From JAHEJB01 sp037969195 (lineage in GTDB: Bacteria; Bacteroidota; Rhodothermia; Rhodothermales; Rubricoccaceae), in contig JBBKWZ010000320.1 in NCBI GenBank assembly GCA_037969195.1, forward strand, positions 1-9,573: DNA of 9,573 bases. The letters are read 5' to 3'. Under the pieces are notes generated by a model. That model saw only the letters and a list, made by a program, of their open reading frames with translations, made no database searches and was not told the DNA's origin. Shown in pieces: positions 1 through 6,211 of this stretch; positions within the stretch are counted from its first letter, which is position 1, and each line of letters opens with the position of its first letter. The translations under genes and the position numbers were made by a program.

Positions 1-806
1 CGACGCGTCTTGCCACCGCTCTTGATCGTACCGCCCGTCGCGTCCTGCACTTTCATAAAGGAGACGGGTCCGGATGGAGCACCACCGCCGGAGAGCATCT
101 CTTTTGATGAGCGAAGCGCTGACCAGTCTGCACCGACGCCGGAGCCGAACTTGAACAGGCGGGCGCTCTCCCCCATCAACTTCCAGATGTCGTCGATGGA
201 ATCCTCGACGGAGATAATGAAGCACGCGCTGGCCTGAGGGCGCTGGTAGGGGTCCACCGGCTCGACTTTGTGCGTGTCCGAATTCCAGCCCGAAATCGTT
301 TTGCCACCCGAGTCGTTGACGCCGTACTGGTGGTGCAGGCCCACGTTGAACCACACAGGGCTGTTGAACGCGCCGTACTGGTTGGTGCACAGCCACGTGA
401 GGTCATCGTAGAATCGTTCGCCGTCTTCCTTCGTGGCGAAGTAGTTCTGATCGATGCCCCAGTCGGAGACCGTCCGCGTCACGCGGTGGATAAGTTGCTT
501 TAGCGAGTACTCGCGCTTCCCATCGGCCGGGCTGCCATTGCCCGCAGCGATGTCACCGTAGAAGTACTTCGACGTGACAACGTTGACAGCAAGGGGGCTC
601 CAGCTTGTCGGGAATTCCACGTCCTTCTGCTCAAAGATCGTGTCGCCTTCGTGGTTGCGGATGGCCGCCTCTCGAGTCTCCCATTCCAAACTGTCGAAAG
701 GATGTGCGCCTTCCTGCGAGAACACGCGTTCAATCGATAGTCCGTTATTGGGATCGGCTGAACTGCCGTCCGGAGAAAAGAGAGGCGTAGCCTTGTCCGT
801 TGCCAT
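1..806 (-). CDS. nrdJ: Adenosylcobalamin-dependent (class II) ribonucleotide reductase, N-terminal part, cut by window edge
   Basis: Class II reductases convert ribonucleotides to deoxyribonucleotides in the cytoplasm, using coenzyme B12 to generate the radical. The frame opens at an ATG at 806 and stays open for 268 codons to the window edge, so about two thirds or more of the protein lies outside. Visible family features are the block around VTSKYFYGD (residues 77-85), CTNQYGAFNSPVWFN (140-154), QASACFIISVED (191-202) whose C195 matches the position of the first redox-active cysteine, and a Gly/Ser-rich stretch ending GGTIKSGGKTR (258-268), all typical of the B12-dependent long form. No in-frame ATG lies just upstream, and the leader contains only a weak GGA before the ATG. 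It is transcribed away from a 416-base structured non-coding region. The identification rests on remembered family motifs; the start could shift if homologues are longer. Confidence 0.93.
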   Translation of the reverse strand, partial: MATDKATPLFSPDGSSADPNNGLSIERVFSQEGAHPFDSLEWETREAAIRNHEGDTIFEQKDVEFPTSWSPLAVNVVTSKYFYGDIAAGNGSPADGKREYSLKQLIHRVTRTVSDWGIDQNYFATKEDGERFYDDLTWLCTNQYGAFNSPVWFNVGLHHQYGVNDSGGKTISGWNSDTHKVEPVDPYQRPQASACFIISVEDSIDDIWKLMGESARLFKFGSGVGADWSALRSSKEMLSGGGAPSGPVSFMKVQDATGGTIKSGGKTR

Positions 807-829
807 ATTTCCAGAAGTGGTGTGGGTGA

Positions 830-848
830 GATCGCCAATTAGGCGATC
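830..848 (-). promoter_or_regulatory. Stem-loop in the nrdJ leader
   Basis: A perfect 7-bp inverted repeat, GATCGCC at 830-836 and GGCGATC at 842-848, encloses a 5-base loop. It ends 23 bases before the nrdJ ATG. No T-tract follows it on the minus strand, so it is not an intrinsic terminator. If transcribed it would fold near the translation start and could affect ribosome access or mRNA stability; that role is inference. Confidence 0.4.
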
Positions 849-926
849 AAATAGCGCTAAAACCCGCTGCGCCCACTTCCGTAATCCTCTGCCGCCTTTT
901 GTAGTTTGGGCGCGACCGGGGATACT

Positions 927-955
927 AATAAAGGAAAGTTCCGACCGGAGCGCAA
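927..955 (-). promoter_or_regulatory. Candidate sigma70-type promoter for nrdJ
   Basis: On the minus strand TTGCGC (955-950) and TTTATT (932-927) are separated by 17 bases, giving partial matches to -35 and -10 hexamers. Transcription would start near 920, leaving a leader of roughly 115 bases that contains the 830-848 stem-loop. The -35 overlaps the AAGCGCTT palindrome at 954-961. The match is weak and Bacteroidota promoters often differ from this consensus, so this is tentative. Confidence 0.22.
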
Positions 956-964
956 GCGCTTTTT
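952..964. repeat. Copy 1 of 13-base repeat containing palindrome AAGCGCTT
   Basis: GCAAGCGCTTTTT occurs here and again at 1513-1525. Both copies are in non-coding DNA and contain the 8-bp palindrome AAGCGCTT (here 954-961), a core resembling operators of LacI-family repressors. This copy overlaps the candidate nrdJ -35 element. A single repeated 13-mer could arise by chance in a window of this length, so operator function is only a suggestion. Confidence 0.25.
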
Positions 965-1013
965 TCCACACGATATCCCCGTTTTCAAAGAGGATGTTGG
1001 CTCGTGTGGATTA
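962..1013. promoter_or_regulatory. Inverted repeat with paired DnaA-box-like sequences upstream of nrdJ
   Basis: TCCACACGA (965-973) and TCGTGTGGA (1002-1010) form a perfect 9-bp inverted repeat around a 28-base centre. The left arm lies in TTTTCCACA (962-970), which fits the relaxed DnaA-box consensus TTWTNCACA. The right arm lies in TGTGGATTA (1005-1013), whose reverse complement TAATCCACA differs by one base from TTATCCACA. The pair sits directly upstream of the candidate nrdJ promoter. DnaA boxes control the nrdAB promoter in Escherichia coli, so a similar role is conceivable, but one site is imperfect and other proteins could bind such a repeat. Confidence 0.3.
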
Positions 1014-1187
1014 CTTCATCATGCTGCTTCCTCCGCAGACAAAGTGCAGCCTATCGCTGAATACGAGGGTCGTTATTGCGATCTGAACCGAACCCGCGCT
1101 TCTCGCAGCCTCGTCGCATCATTGCGCGAGTCTGAGCGCCCAAAGCCGAATTCAGCTAACCCGATAAGGAAAGACCTATAAACGATA

Positions 1188-1210
1188 CCCGTTATTGCAG
1201 TGTCAACGGG
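1188..1210 (-). terminator. Possible weak terminator after the Asp-rich gene
   Basis: CCCGTT (1188-1193) and AACGGG (1205-1210) form a 6-bp stem with an 11-base loop, starting 12 bases beyond the TAA of the Asp-rich gene. On the minus strand it is followed by TATCGTTTAT rather than a solid T-tract, so any termination would be inefficient, and read-through into nrdJ cannot be excluded. Confidence 0.25.
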
Positions 1211-1222
1211 CCACCCCTCCAC

Positions 1223-1417
1223 TTAGAATTCCTCGTCGTCGATCAGGTCGTCATCTTCCTCATCATCGTCGTCGATGATTGAGTCGAAGTCATCGTCATC
1301 ATCGAGGTCGTCGTCATCAAAGTCGTCATCGTCGTCCCCAAACGAATCATCATCGAGGATATCGTCTTCGAAGTCCTCGTCGTCGTCGGGCCCGTTGTGC
1401 ATGAGAAAAGATGTCAT
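1223..1417 (-). CDS. Small, extremely Asp/Glu-rich hypothetical protein
   Basis: This frame encodes 64 residues from the ATG at 1417, or 59 from the ATG at 1402; a TTG at 1471 would give 82. After the opening MTSFLMHNGP the rest is almost entirely Asp and Glu with single or paired hydrophobic residues at intervals (motifs such as DEDFEDDIL, DDDSFGDDDDDF, DDLIDDEEF). There is no domain, signal peptide or membrane segment, and the chain should be highly acidic and probably disordered. The DNA is an imperfect GAC/GAT/GAA/GAG triplet tract from about 1226 to 1393. It lies upstream of nrdJ on the same strand but 416 bases away, and diverges from the 1641 gene. Mixed use of synonymous codons suggests selection on the protein, yet low-complexity DNA can also stay open by accident. 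No function is assigned. Confidence 0.5.
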   Translation of the reverse strand: MTSFLMHNGPDDDEDFEDDILDDDSFGDDDDDFDDDDLDDDDDFDSIIDDDDEEDDDLIDDEEF

Positions 1418-1512
1418 GGGGACAAAGGTTGGGGGAGCGAGGCTCCGAAGTGAGACAGCCAATGCCCTCAAAGAGAGCAGCGCTAAAATTTGGGCACATG
1501 TTGGCTTTTAAT

Positions 1513-1525
1513 GCAAGCGCTTTTT
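1513..1525. repeat. Copy 2 of 13-base repeat containing palindrome AAGCGCTT
   Basis: This is the second GCAAGCGCTTTTT, lying between the divergent Asp-rich gene and the 1641 gene. Here the context TGCAAGCGCTTTTTGCA (1512-1528) is itself flanked by TGCA on both sides, strengthening the dyad. The AAGCGCTT (1515-1522) falls where a -35 would be for the -10-like TAGAAT at 1540-1545 on the plus strand. A regulator binding here could influence either divergent gene; this is inferred from position only. Confidence 0.25.
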
Positions 1526-1640
1526 GCATTTGGGGAGGCTAGAATTTCTCTGGAAGGGCACGCCGAACAGGCGGTTTCCGTGGGATCTCCGTGCTCCGCT
1601 CCGTATTTTCGGCCCCAGATTCTCCAGAATTCATAATCCT

Positions 1641-2033
1641 ATGTTCGACAACGAACGCAGCGCCTATCCGCACCCCGACGAGTTCAAGGTGATGCGCCCC
1701 GAGTACCTCGACCCTGAAGAAGACGAGGACGATGTCATTGCGATTATCAACATCGCGCCCTTCAAAGTAACTGGCAACAGTGCCACGCGGGCAGGCGCGC
1801 GCCGCGCCGCGCTTTACGAAGCGGCGAAGACGTACCACAACTACCATCCTTCATACCGCGTTGAGAGCCCGTTCCCGGATGAGTTCACAGACCCGACTGG
1901 TGTGACGTGGAAGCGAAATGCCGAGCACCTTCGCGACAAGTACGGCGACTACGAGTTCACCGGAGAGGACGGCGAGGACTACGCGGACATCGACCAGATG
2001 CTTCTCTGGGATGTGCGCCCCGCCACGGCATAG
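1641..2033 (+). CDS. Conserved-looking acidic hypothetical protein, 130 residues
   Basis: I do not recognise a family for this protein. It has no signal peptide or membrane segment and appears cytosolic and acidic. Visible parts are an N-terminal acidic stretch (LDPEEDEDD, residues 23-31), a short hydrophobic beta-like segment VIAIINIAPFKV (32-43), a basic/alanine-rich helix-like region with TRAGARRAALYEAAKTY (49-65), an aromatic-rich middle, and an acidic C-terminus GEDGEDYADIDQM (108-120) ending LLWDVRPATA. The frame is open further upstream to a TTG at 1524, but those residues are rich in Arg, Pro and Trp and have no ATG, so the ATG at 1641 is preferred. No Shine-Dalgarno sequence precedes it. 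It is monocistronic: a strong terminator follows 40 bases after the stop. Its own terminator and the ordinary mixed composition make a real gene likely. Confidence 0.72.
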   Translation: MFDNERSAYPHPDEFKVMRPEYLDPEEDEDDVIAIINIAPFKVTGNSATRAGARRAALYEAAKTYHNYHPSYRVESPFPDEFTDPTGVTWKRNAEHLRDKYGDYEFTGEDGEDYADIDQMLLWDVRPATA

Positions 2034-2072
2034 ACCAACAAGTGGGCAATCCGCTCCTCAGCCGTAACATGC

Positions 2073-2110
2073 ACGCCGCATCCGAGCTAATCGGGTGCGG
2101 CGTTTTCTTT
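2073..2110 (+). terminator. Rho-independent terminator of the 130-residue hypothetical gene
   Basis: A 13-bp stem (2073-2085 with 2091-2103, one G-T wobble) closes a 5-base loop GCTAA, and is followed by the T-rich run TTTTCTTTT (2102-2110). It separates the hypothetical gene from the phoD-like gene, so the latter should have its own promoter in the 38 bases before its ATG or overlapping the terminator. Confidence 0.88.
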
Positions 2111-2147
2111 TGGACCGCCAACGACAGACCGACGATAGCTGAGAACC

Positions 2148-3530
2148 ATGATTCGATTCCGCTCCCTCCTTCCGCTCCTACTACTTCTTGTCGTTTCCGG
2201 TGCGCATGCACAAAGCGACGTCGTCAGTGCTGGCCCGATGCTTGGGCCAATCACACACAGAGAGGCAACGGTTTGGGTGCAAACCGTGGAAGCAGCTGAA
2301 GTGCAACTCCGTTACGCCGTCACTGCAACGCCATCGGAAAGCGGTGCTCCTCGAGCCCTTTGGATCGAAACCGAACCAATCTTGGTGAACACCGCCAACG
2401 ATCACATCGCCACGTTCCGTCTTACGAATCTGGTGCCAGGTTGGACGTATGCCTATCACGTTCTGGTAGACGGAGAGGAATACCACAAGCCTTATCCCTT
2501 CTCCTTCACAACGCAGCCACTCTGGCAGTGGAGGACGGATCCGCCGGCGTTTACAGCCGTCCTGGGATCGTGCAACTATGTGGCCGACGAACCTTACGAC
2601 CGTCCGGGTAATCCGTATGGCGGCGATTACGAGATTTTCGAGACGATGGCAGGTATGGGCCAGGACCTCAATCTCTGGCTCGGCGACAACGTGTACTTCC
2701 GCGAGGTGGACTGGTGGAGCCCTGAAGGTCTCGCGTATCGGCACCGCCACGACCGCGCACTGCCCGAAATGCAGCAGTACTTGGCTACCGCACCCAATTA
2801 CGCCATCTGGGATGACCACGATTACGGCCCGAACGACTCCGATCGCTCCTACATCCTGAAGGGCGAAGCGTTGGAATTGTTCGGGCGTTATTGGCCCAAT
2901 CCTTCCTACGGCCTTCCGGATACGCCCGGCGTCTTCTACAATTTCCTCTTCGCCGACGTCGAGTTTTTCATGCTTGACGACCGGTACCATCGCACGCCCA
3001 ATAGAGCGCCGGAAGATCCAAACGACGACACTGTTCTCGGTTCGGCGCAGTTGCAGTGGCTGTTGGACGCCCTGCAAGCCAGCTATGCGCCGTTTAAGGT
3101 TGTGGCGATGGGCGGCCAATTCCTGAACCCAAACGAGGTGTACGAGACTTACGCAAACCTCGCCCCCGCCGAGCGGCAGTACATCTTGGATGAGATCGAG
3201 CGCCGCGACATATGGGGTGTACTGTTCCTCTCAGGCGACCGGCACCATACCGAGCTCGACCGCATGGAGCGTGAAGGCACCTATCCGCTCTACGAGTTCA
3301 CGTCCTCCCCACTGACCGCGGGCGCCGCAACCAATCCCCGCGATTCGACAAACGTCTACCGTGTGGATGGAACGCTCGTAACGGGTCAGCGCAACTTCGG
3401 GACGATGACCGTGGAAGGTGAACGGACTGACCGAATGATGACGCTACGAACCTACAGCACTACGGGCGGGTTGCTCTGGGAGCACCAGATTCGCGCGAAC
3501 GATTTGAGGAGGCCAAGGGAACAGGACTAG
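2148..3530 (+). CDS. phoD: PhoD-family alkaline phosphatase/phosphodiesterase, exported
   Basis: PhoD-type metallophosphatases hydrolyse phosphomonoesters and phosphodiesters outside the cytoplasm, typically with an iron and calcium centre. The 460-residue product has a signal peptide (basic MIRFR, hydrophobic core 6-17, likely cleavage after AHA at residue 21), a beta-rich N-terminal domain (about 25-122) of the kind preceding PhoD catalytic domains, and then the metallophosphatase domain. Metal-site motifs are GSCN (140-143, whose Cys is the iron ligand in characterised PhoD), WLGDNVY (177-183), WDDHDYGPNDSD (221-232) and SGDRHH (362-367). It lacks a T9SS sorting tail, so it is probably periplasmic. 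The ATG at 2148 gives the proper signal peptide. It converges with the iron ABC operon. The gene symbol denotes the family; the actual substrate is not shown by the sequence. Confidence 0.88.
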   Translation: MIRFRSLLPLLLLLVVSGAHAQSDVVSAGPMLGPITHREATVWVQTVEAAEVQLRYAVTATPSESGAPRALWIETEPILVNTANDHIATFRLTNLVPGWTYAYHVLVDGEEYHKPYPFSFTTQPLWQWRTDPPAFTAVLGSCNYVADEPYDRPGNPYGGDYEIFETMAGMGQDLNLWLGDNVYFREVDWWSPEGLAYRHRHDRALPEMQQYLATAPNYAIWDDHDYGPNDSDRSYILKGEALELFGRYWPNPSYGLPDTPGVFYNFLFADVEFFMLDDRYHRTPNRAPEDPNDDTVLGSAQLQWLLDALQASYAPFKVVAMGGQFLNPNEVYETYANLAPAERQYILDEIERRDIWGVLFLSGDRHHTELDRMEREGTYPLYEFTSSPLTAGAATNPRDSTNVYRVDGTLVTGQRNFGTMTVEGERTDRMMTLRTYSTTGGLLWEHQIRANDLRRPREQD

Positions 3531-3541
3531 CGCCTACACTT

Positions 3542-3554
3542 CGTCATCCTGACG
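3542..3554. repeat. Small hairpin at the convergent junction of phoD and the ABC operon
   Basis: CGTCA (3542-3546) and TGACG (3550-3554) pair around a 3-base loop in the 39-base gap between two convergent genes. No T-tract follows on either strand. It could be a weak bidirectional transcription barrier or chance. Confidence 0.2.
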
Positions 3555-3569
3555 TCCTGGGGAATGCTA

Positions 3570-4619
3570 TTACACCCCCGCCTTGTCCAGCACCACTGCC
3601 GGTTCCAACGCGCGCACAAACACCGTATCGCCCGGCGCGAAGGGCTCGCGGTTGTGGGTGTGAACGAGGCAGTCTACTGGACCAACTTGCACGCGGTAGG
3701 TGATGTCGTGCCCCTTAAACGAGCGTTCCAGGACTTTCGCTTCCATCGCATCCGGGTGGTCCGCCGTTGGCCGGATTGAGAAATGTTCGGGGCGAATTGC
3801 CACGAGGACCATGCCCTCCGCCGGACGGTGGAGCGTCAGCTTACCAAGCACGGACTCTGCCGTCGTTCCATGCGCGTGTGTAAGCACAAGATTGGTCTGG
3901 CCCATGAACTGAGCGACGAAGAGCGTGCGGGGGGTCATGTAGATTTCTTCCGGCGTGCCGATCTGGTCGATGCGACCACTTTGCATCACCGCAACGCGGT
4001 CGGCGAAGAGCAACGCCTCCTCCTGATCGTGGGTGACCAGCACGGCCGTTATCCCTTCCTCTTTCAGAATAGCACGCACATTGTCACGCATCTCGTTTCT
4101 GAAGTAGGCGTCGAGGTTGGAGAAGGGTTCATCCAACAAAAGCAGTCGTGGGCGCGGAGCCAGGGCTCTAGCCAAGGCAACGCGTTGCTGCTGGCCGCCT
4201 GAAAGCGCGTGCGGAAGCCTCTCCTCAAACCCCTCCATTCCGACGAGTTTGAGCACTTCGTCCGTGCGTTCCTGCTTCGTCGCAGGTTTCTCCTTGCGCA
4301 GTCCGAACGCGATGTTTTGCGCAACGGTAAGGTGCGGGAAGAGCGCGTAGTCCTGAAACACAAATCCTATCCCACGCTTTTCGGGAGTCACGAAAACACC
4401 GTCACCAGCAAGGAGCCGCCCGTCAAAACTGATCGTTCCCTGATCCTGCCGCATGAATCCGCCGATCAGCCGCAGCGCGGTTGTCTTCCCGCATCCACTC
4501 GGGCCCAATAGTGCAAACAGCTCGCCGTCCTCAACTTCAAACGACAATCCGTTCACGACCGGCATTGCGCCGTCGCTAAACGTCTTGGACAGGCAGGATA
4601 TGTTGAGGATGGGGGAAAT
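3570..4619 (-). CDS. fbpC: Ferric iron-type ABC transporter ATP-binding protein
   Basis: This is the cytoplasmic ATPase that powers the adjacent binding protein and permease. Numbered from the ATG at 4565 it shows Walker A GPSGCGKTT (21-29), the Q-loop with Q71 in FQDYALFPHLTV, signature LSGGQQQR (121-128), Walker B LLLLDEP (141-147), D-loop SNLD (149-152), H-loop H179, and a C-terminal TOBE-like domain (about 230-325), as in the FbpC/PotA group. That ATG removes the conserved first strand: in-frame codons upstream read SPILNISCLSKTFSDGA, normal for this family. The only suitable start is ATT at 4619-4617, which overlaps the permease TGA by one base (TGATT) and gives 349 residues; no ATG, GTG or TTG exists before the upstream in-frame stop. 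The annotated extent uses this ATT; the conservative alternative is 3570-4565. Exact substrate (iron versus another ion) is inferred from the operon. Confidence 0.87.
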   Translation of the reverse strand: MSPILNISCLSKTFSDGAMPVVNGLSFEVEDGELFALLGPSGCGKTTALRLIGGFMRQDQGTISFDGRLLAGDGVFVTPEKRGIGFVFQDYALFPHLTVAQNIAFGLRKEKPATKQERTDEVLKLVGMEGFEERLPHALSGGQQQRVALARALAPRPRLLLLDEPFSNLDAYFRNEMRDNVRAILKEEGITAVLVTHDQEEALLFADRVAVMQSGRIDQIGTPEEIYMTPRTLFVAQFMGQTNLVLTHAHGTTAESVLGKLTLHRPAEGMVLVAIRPEHFSIRPTADHPDAMEAKVLERSFKGHDITYRVQVGPVDCLVHTHNREPFAPGDTVFVRALEPAVVLDKAGV

Positions 4620-6196
4620 CAGCCGAAGGGTTTGAGCGAACGATTCCGATCATCGCGCAGAAGAAGCCAAACGATAATGGAAGACGTGGCCATCAATACT
4701 AGCGCATACGGCGCGGCAACGCTGAACAGTGACTCCCCGGCGGCACCCCAGACTCCCATGGCCAGAGAGCGGAACCCGATCGGAGAAAGCAGAAAGGTGA
4801 TGGGGAGTTCCTTCAACGCCGACAGAAAAACGAACGCCATGCTGACGCCGAGTCCTCCGCGTAACAGAGGGAACGTGCCGTCGAAGAACGCCCGGAGTGG
4901 AGATCGACCAAGACTGCGTGCTGCTTCATGAATCCGGGCAGGTGCTTGATACAGCGCGCTGCGAACGGGTCCGATAGCCTCTGCGAGGAAATGCAGCGCG
5001 TACGCAATTATCAGAAGACCTAGCGACTGATAGAGAAATGGAGCCGTCCGAAGCGTGAAGAAGATGAACGCAAGCGCGAAGGCAAGCGGTGGCGTTGCGT
5101 AGCCGAGATAGGCGATGCGTTCTGCCACACGAGATCGTTTGGATGGTTTTCGTACGCCCAGATAGGCGATGGGAAGTGCTAGTGCCACCGCAATGAAGGC
5201 GGCGGGCAAAGCAGCGCTACATGAATCAATCAACGCATGGAGGAGGTCGTTCCAGTGACTTCGCTGGGTACCGCGCCCAAGCCAATGCAACACGGTGATC
5301 ACGGGCAAGAGGACGCCTGCTGAACCCACCAACCCGACGAAACCATAGGCCGGAATCCTCCAGCGCCCTAACGCACTCATTTGGGAGTGCCGCGCTGCTC
5401 CAGAACCCGTGCGCTCGTAGCGTCGACCTTGAACAAGCCGCATTTCAAGAATCAGGATCGCTCCGGTCACTGACAGAAGCATCAGAGCCAACCATGCCGC
5501 ATAAACGCGATCGAATGCGGCCGCGTACTGGAGGTAGATGGCGTAACTGAAGGTCTCAAAACGCATCAGCGAGACTACGCCGAAATCGCCCAGTACGTGA
5601 AGGGCGATGAGCAATCCCCCCGCAAAGAATGCCGGTCGCAAGTGGGGAATGACGACGTACCGCGCAACTTCTCGGTTCGAATAACCGAGCGACCGCGCGG
5701 CGTCCTCCAACGACGGGTCGAGGCCTAGCAAGGCGGCCCGAAGGTTTAAAAAGAGGTACGGGGACGTGTAAAGGCTCAGGGCCAGCCACGCGCCTACATA
5801 TCCACTCGGTCGCGGCAAGTGCATCGCCGAAAGCAATCCGGAAGTTCCCGTGGACGCCATTAACGCGTAGGCCATGACGTAGCCTGGCACCGCCAGAGGC
5901 AGAACACCGAGAAGCGTAAGGAATCGCTTCCCCCTGATATCGGTCCGTGCTACCAGCCAAGCCAGGGGAAACGCGATCACCGAAGTGAGGACGAGGACAC
6001 CCGCTGTAAGACCGAGCGTGTTACCCAGCAATCGGGCGTTCCGGGCGCGAAAGACGAGCCTCGAGAGCTCGCTCGCATCTCCTTCGAAGGCGCGAACGAC
6101 GAGGTAGCCCAACGGAACAAGTACGCCTATAGCCACGAGCAACGCTGGCCCCCAGAGGTACCAGCGAAAATCTCGGAGACCGGGTGCGACGCTCAT
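4619..6196 (-). CDS. fbpB: Ferric iron-type ABC transporter permease, two fused permease domains
   Basis: The inner-membrane channel of the importer, with 525 residues and about twelve hydrophobic segments arranged as two halves, as in FbpB/SfuB/HitB permeases where a single chain replaces a dimer. Each half has the cytoplasmic EAA loop that docks on the ATPase: EDAARSLGYSNREVARY onward (164-193) and HEAARSLGRSPLRAFF onward (423-452). A hydrophilic linker with RRYERTGSGAARHSQ (258-272) joins the halves. The ATG at 6196 follows the binding protein stop by 15 bases with no Shine-Dalgarno sequence, and its TGA overlaps the proposed start of the ATPase, indicating one co-transcribed and probably translationally coupled operon. 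Thiamine or phosphonate permeases share this fused layout, so substrate assignment leans on the binding protein. Confidence 0.9.
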   Translation of the reverse strand: MSVAPGLRDFRWYLWGPALLVAIGVLVPLGYLVVRAFEGDASELSRLVFRARNARLLGNTLGLTAGVLVLTSVIAFPLAWLVARTDIRGKRFLTLLGVLPLAVPGYVMAYALMASTGTSGLLSAMHLPRPSGYVGAWLALSLYTSPYLFLNLRAALLGLDPSLEDAARSLGYSNREVARYVVIPHLRPAFFAGGLLIALHVLGDFGVVSLMRFETFSYAIYLQYAAAFDRVYAAWLALMLLSVTGAILILEMRLVQGRRYERTGSGAARHSQMSALGRWRIPAYGFVGLVGSAGVLLPVITVLHWLGRGTQRSHWNDLLHALIDSCSAALPAAFIAVALALPIAYLGVRKPSKRSRVAERIAYLGYATPPLAFALAFIFFTLRTAPFLYQSLGLLIIAYALHFLAEAIGPVRSALYQAPARIHEAARSLGRSPLRAFFDGTFPLLRGGLGVSMAFVFLSALKELPITFLLSPIGFRSLAMGVWGAAGESLFSVAAPYALVLMATSSIIVWLLLRDDRNRSLKPFG

Positions 6197-6211
6197 GGTC
6201 GGGCGCGTTGC

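Larger units (their letters stand above)
807..1222. other. 416-base non-coding region between nrdJ and the Asp-rich gene
   Basis: No convincing gene was found here on either strand; the open frames crossing it have no recognisable domain and start at non-ATG codons. It holds, from the nrdJ side, a leader stem-loop (830-848), an 8-bp palindrome TAGCGCTA (852-859), a candidate promoter (927-955), a palindrome AAGCGCTT (954-961), a 9-bp inverted repeat with DnaA-box-like sequences (962-1013), two copies of CGTTATTGC (1071-1079 and 1190-1198), and a small hairpin just after the neighbouring gene (1188-1210). I looked for a cobalamin riboswitch and an NrdR box, both plausible for nrdJ, and recognised neither. 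Confidence 0.6.

Noticed and set aside
906..1181. 91-residue open frame in the nrdJ upstream region
   Set aside because: It begins at a non-ATG codon, has no ribosome-binding site or recognisable domain, and runs through the inverted repeat and candidate promoter.
807..1222. Cobalamin riboswitch or NrdR box ahead of nrdJ
   Set aside because: Both would make sense for this gene, but no B12-box-like conserved core and no ACACTATAT-type palindrome could be recognised by eye; a covariance-model search would settle the riboswitch question.
1275..1511. Ser-rich 78-residue frame on the plus strand
   Set aside because: Its poly-Ser section is just the reverse complement of the GAY tract read in another frame; the acidic reading ends cleanly in TAA and is the more plausible product.
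1524..1640. Upstream extension of the 130-residue hypothetical protein to a TTG start
   Set aside because: The added 39 residues are rich in Arg, Pro and Trp, include no ATG, and overlap the palindromic 13-mer and -10-like sequence; the ATG at 1641 is simpler.
2181..3119. 312-residue open frame on the minus strand
   Set aside because: It lies wholly antisense to the phoD-like gene, whose motifs and signal peptide are unmistakable, and its own translation has no recognisable domain; it is a shadow frame.
4064..4363. 99-residue minus-strand frame inside the ATPase gene
   Set aside because: It is an out-of-frame shadow of the ABC ATPase coding region, whose Walker and signature motifs fix the true frame.
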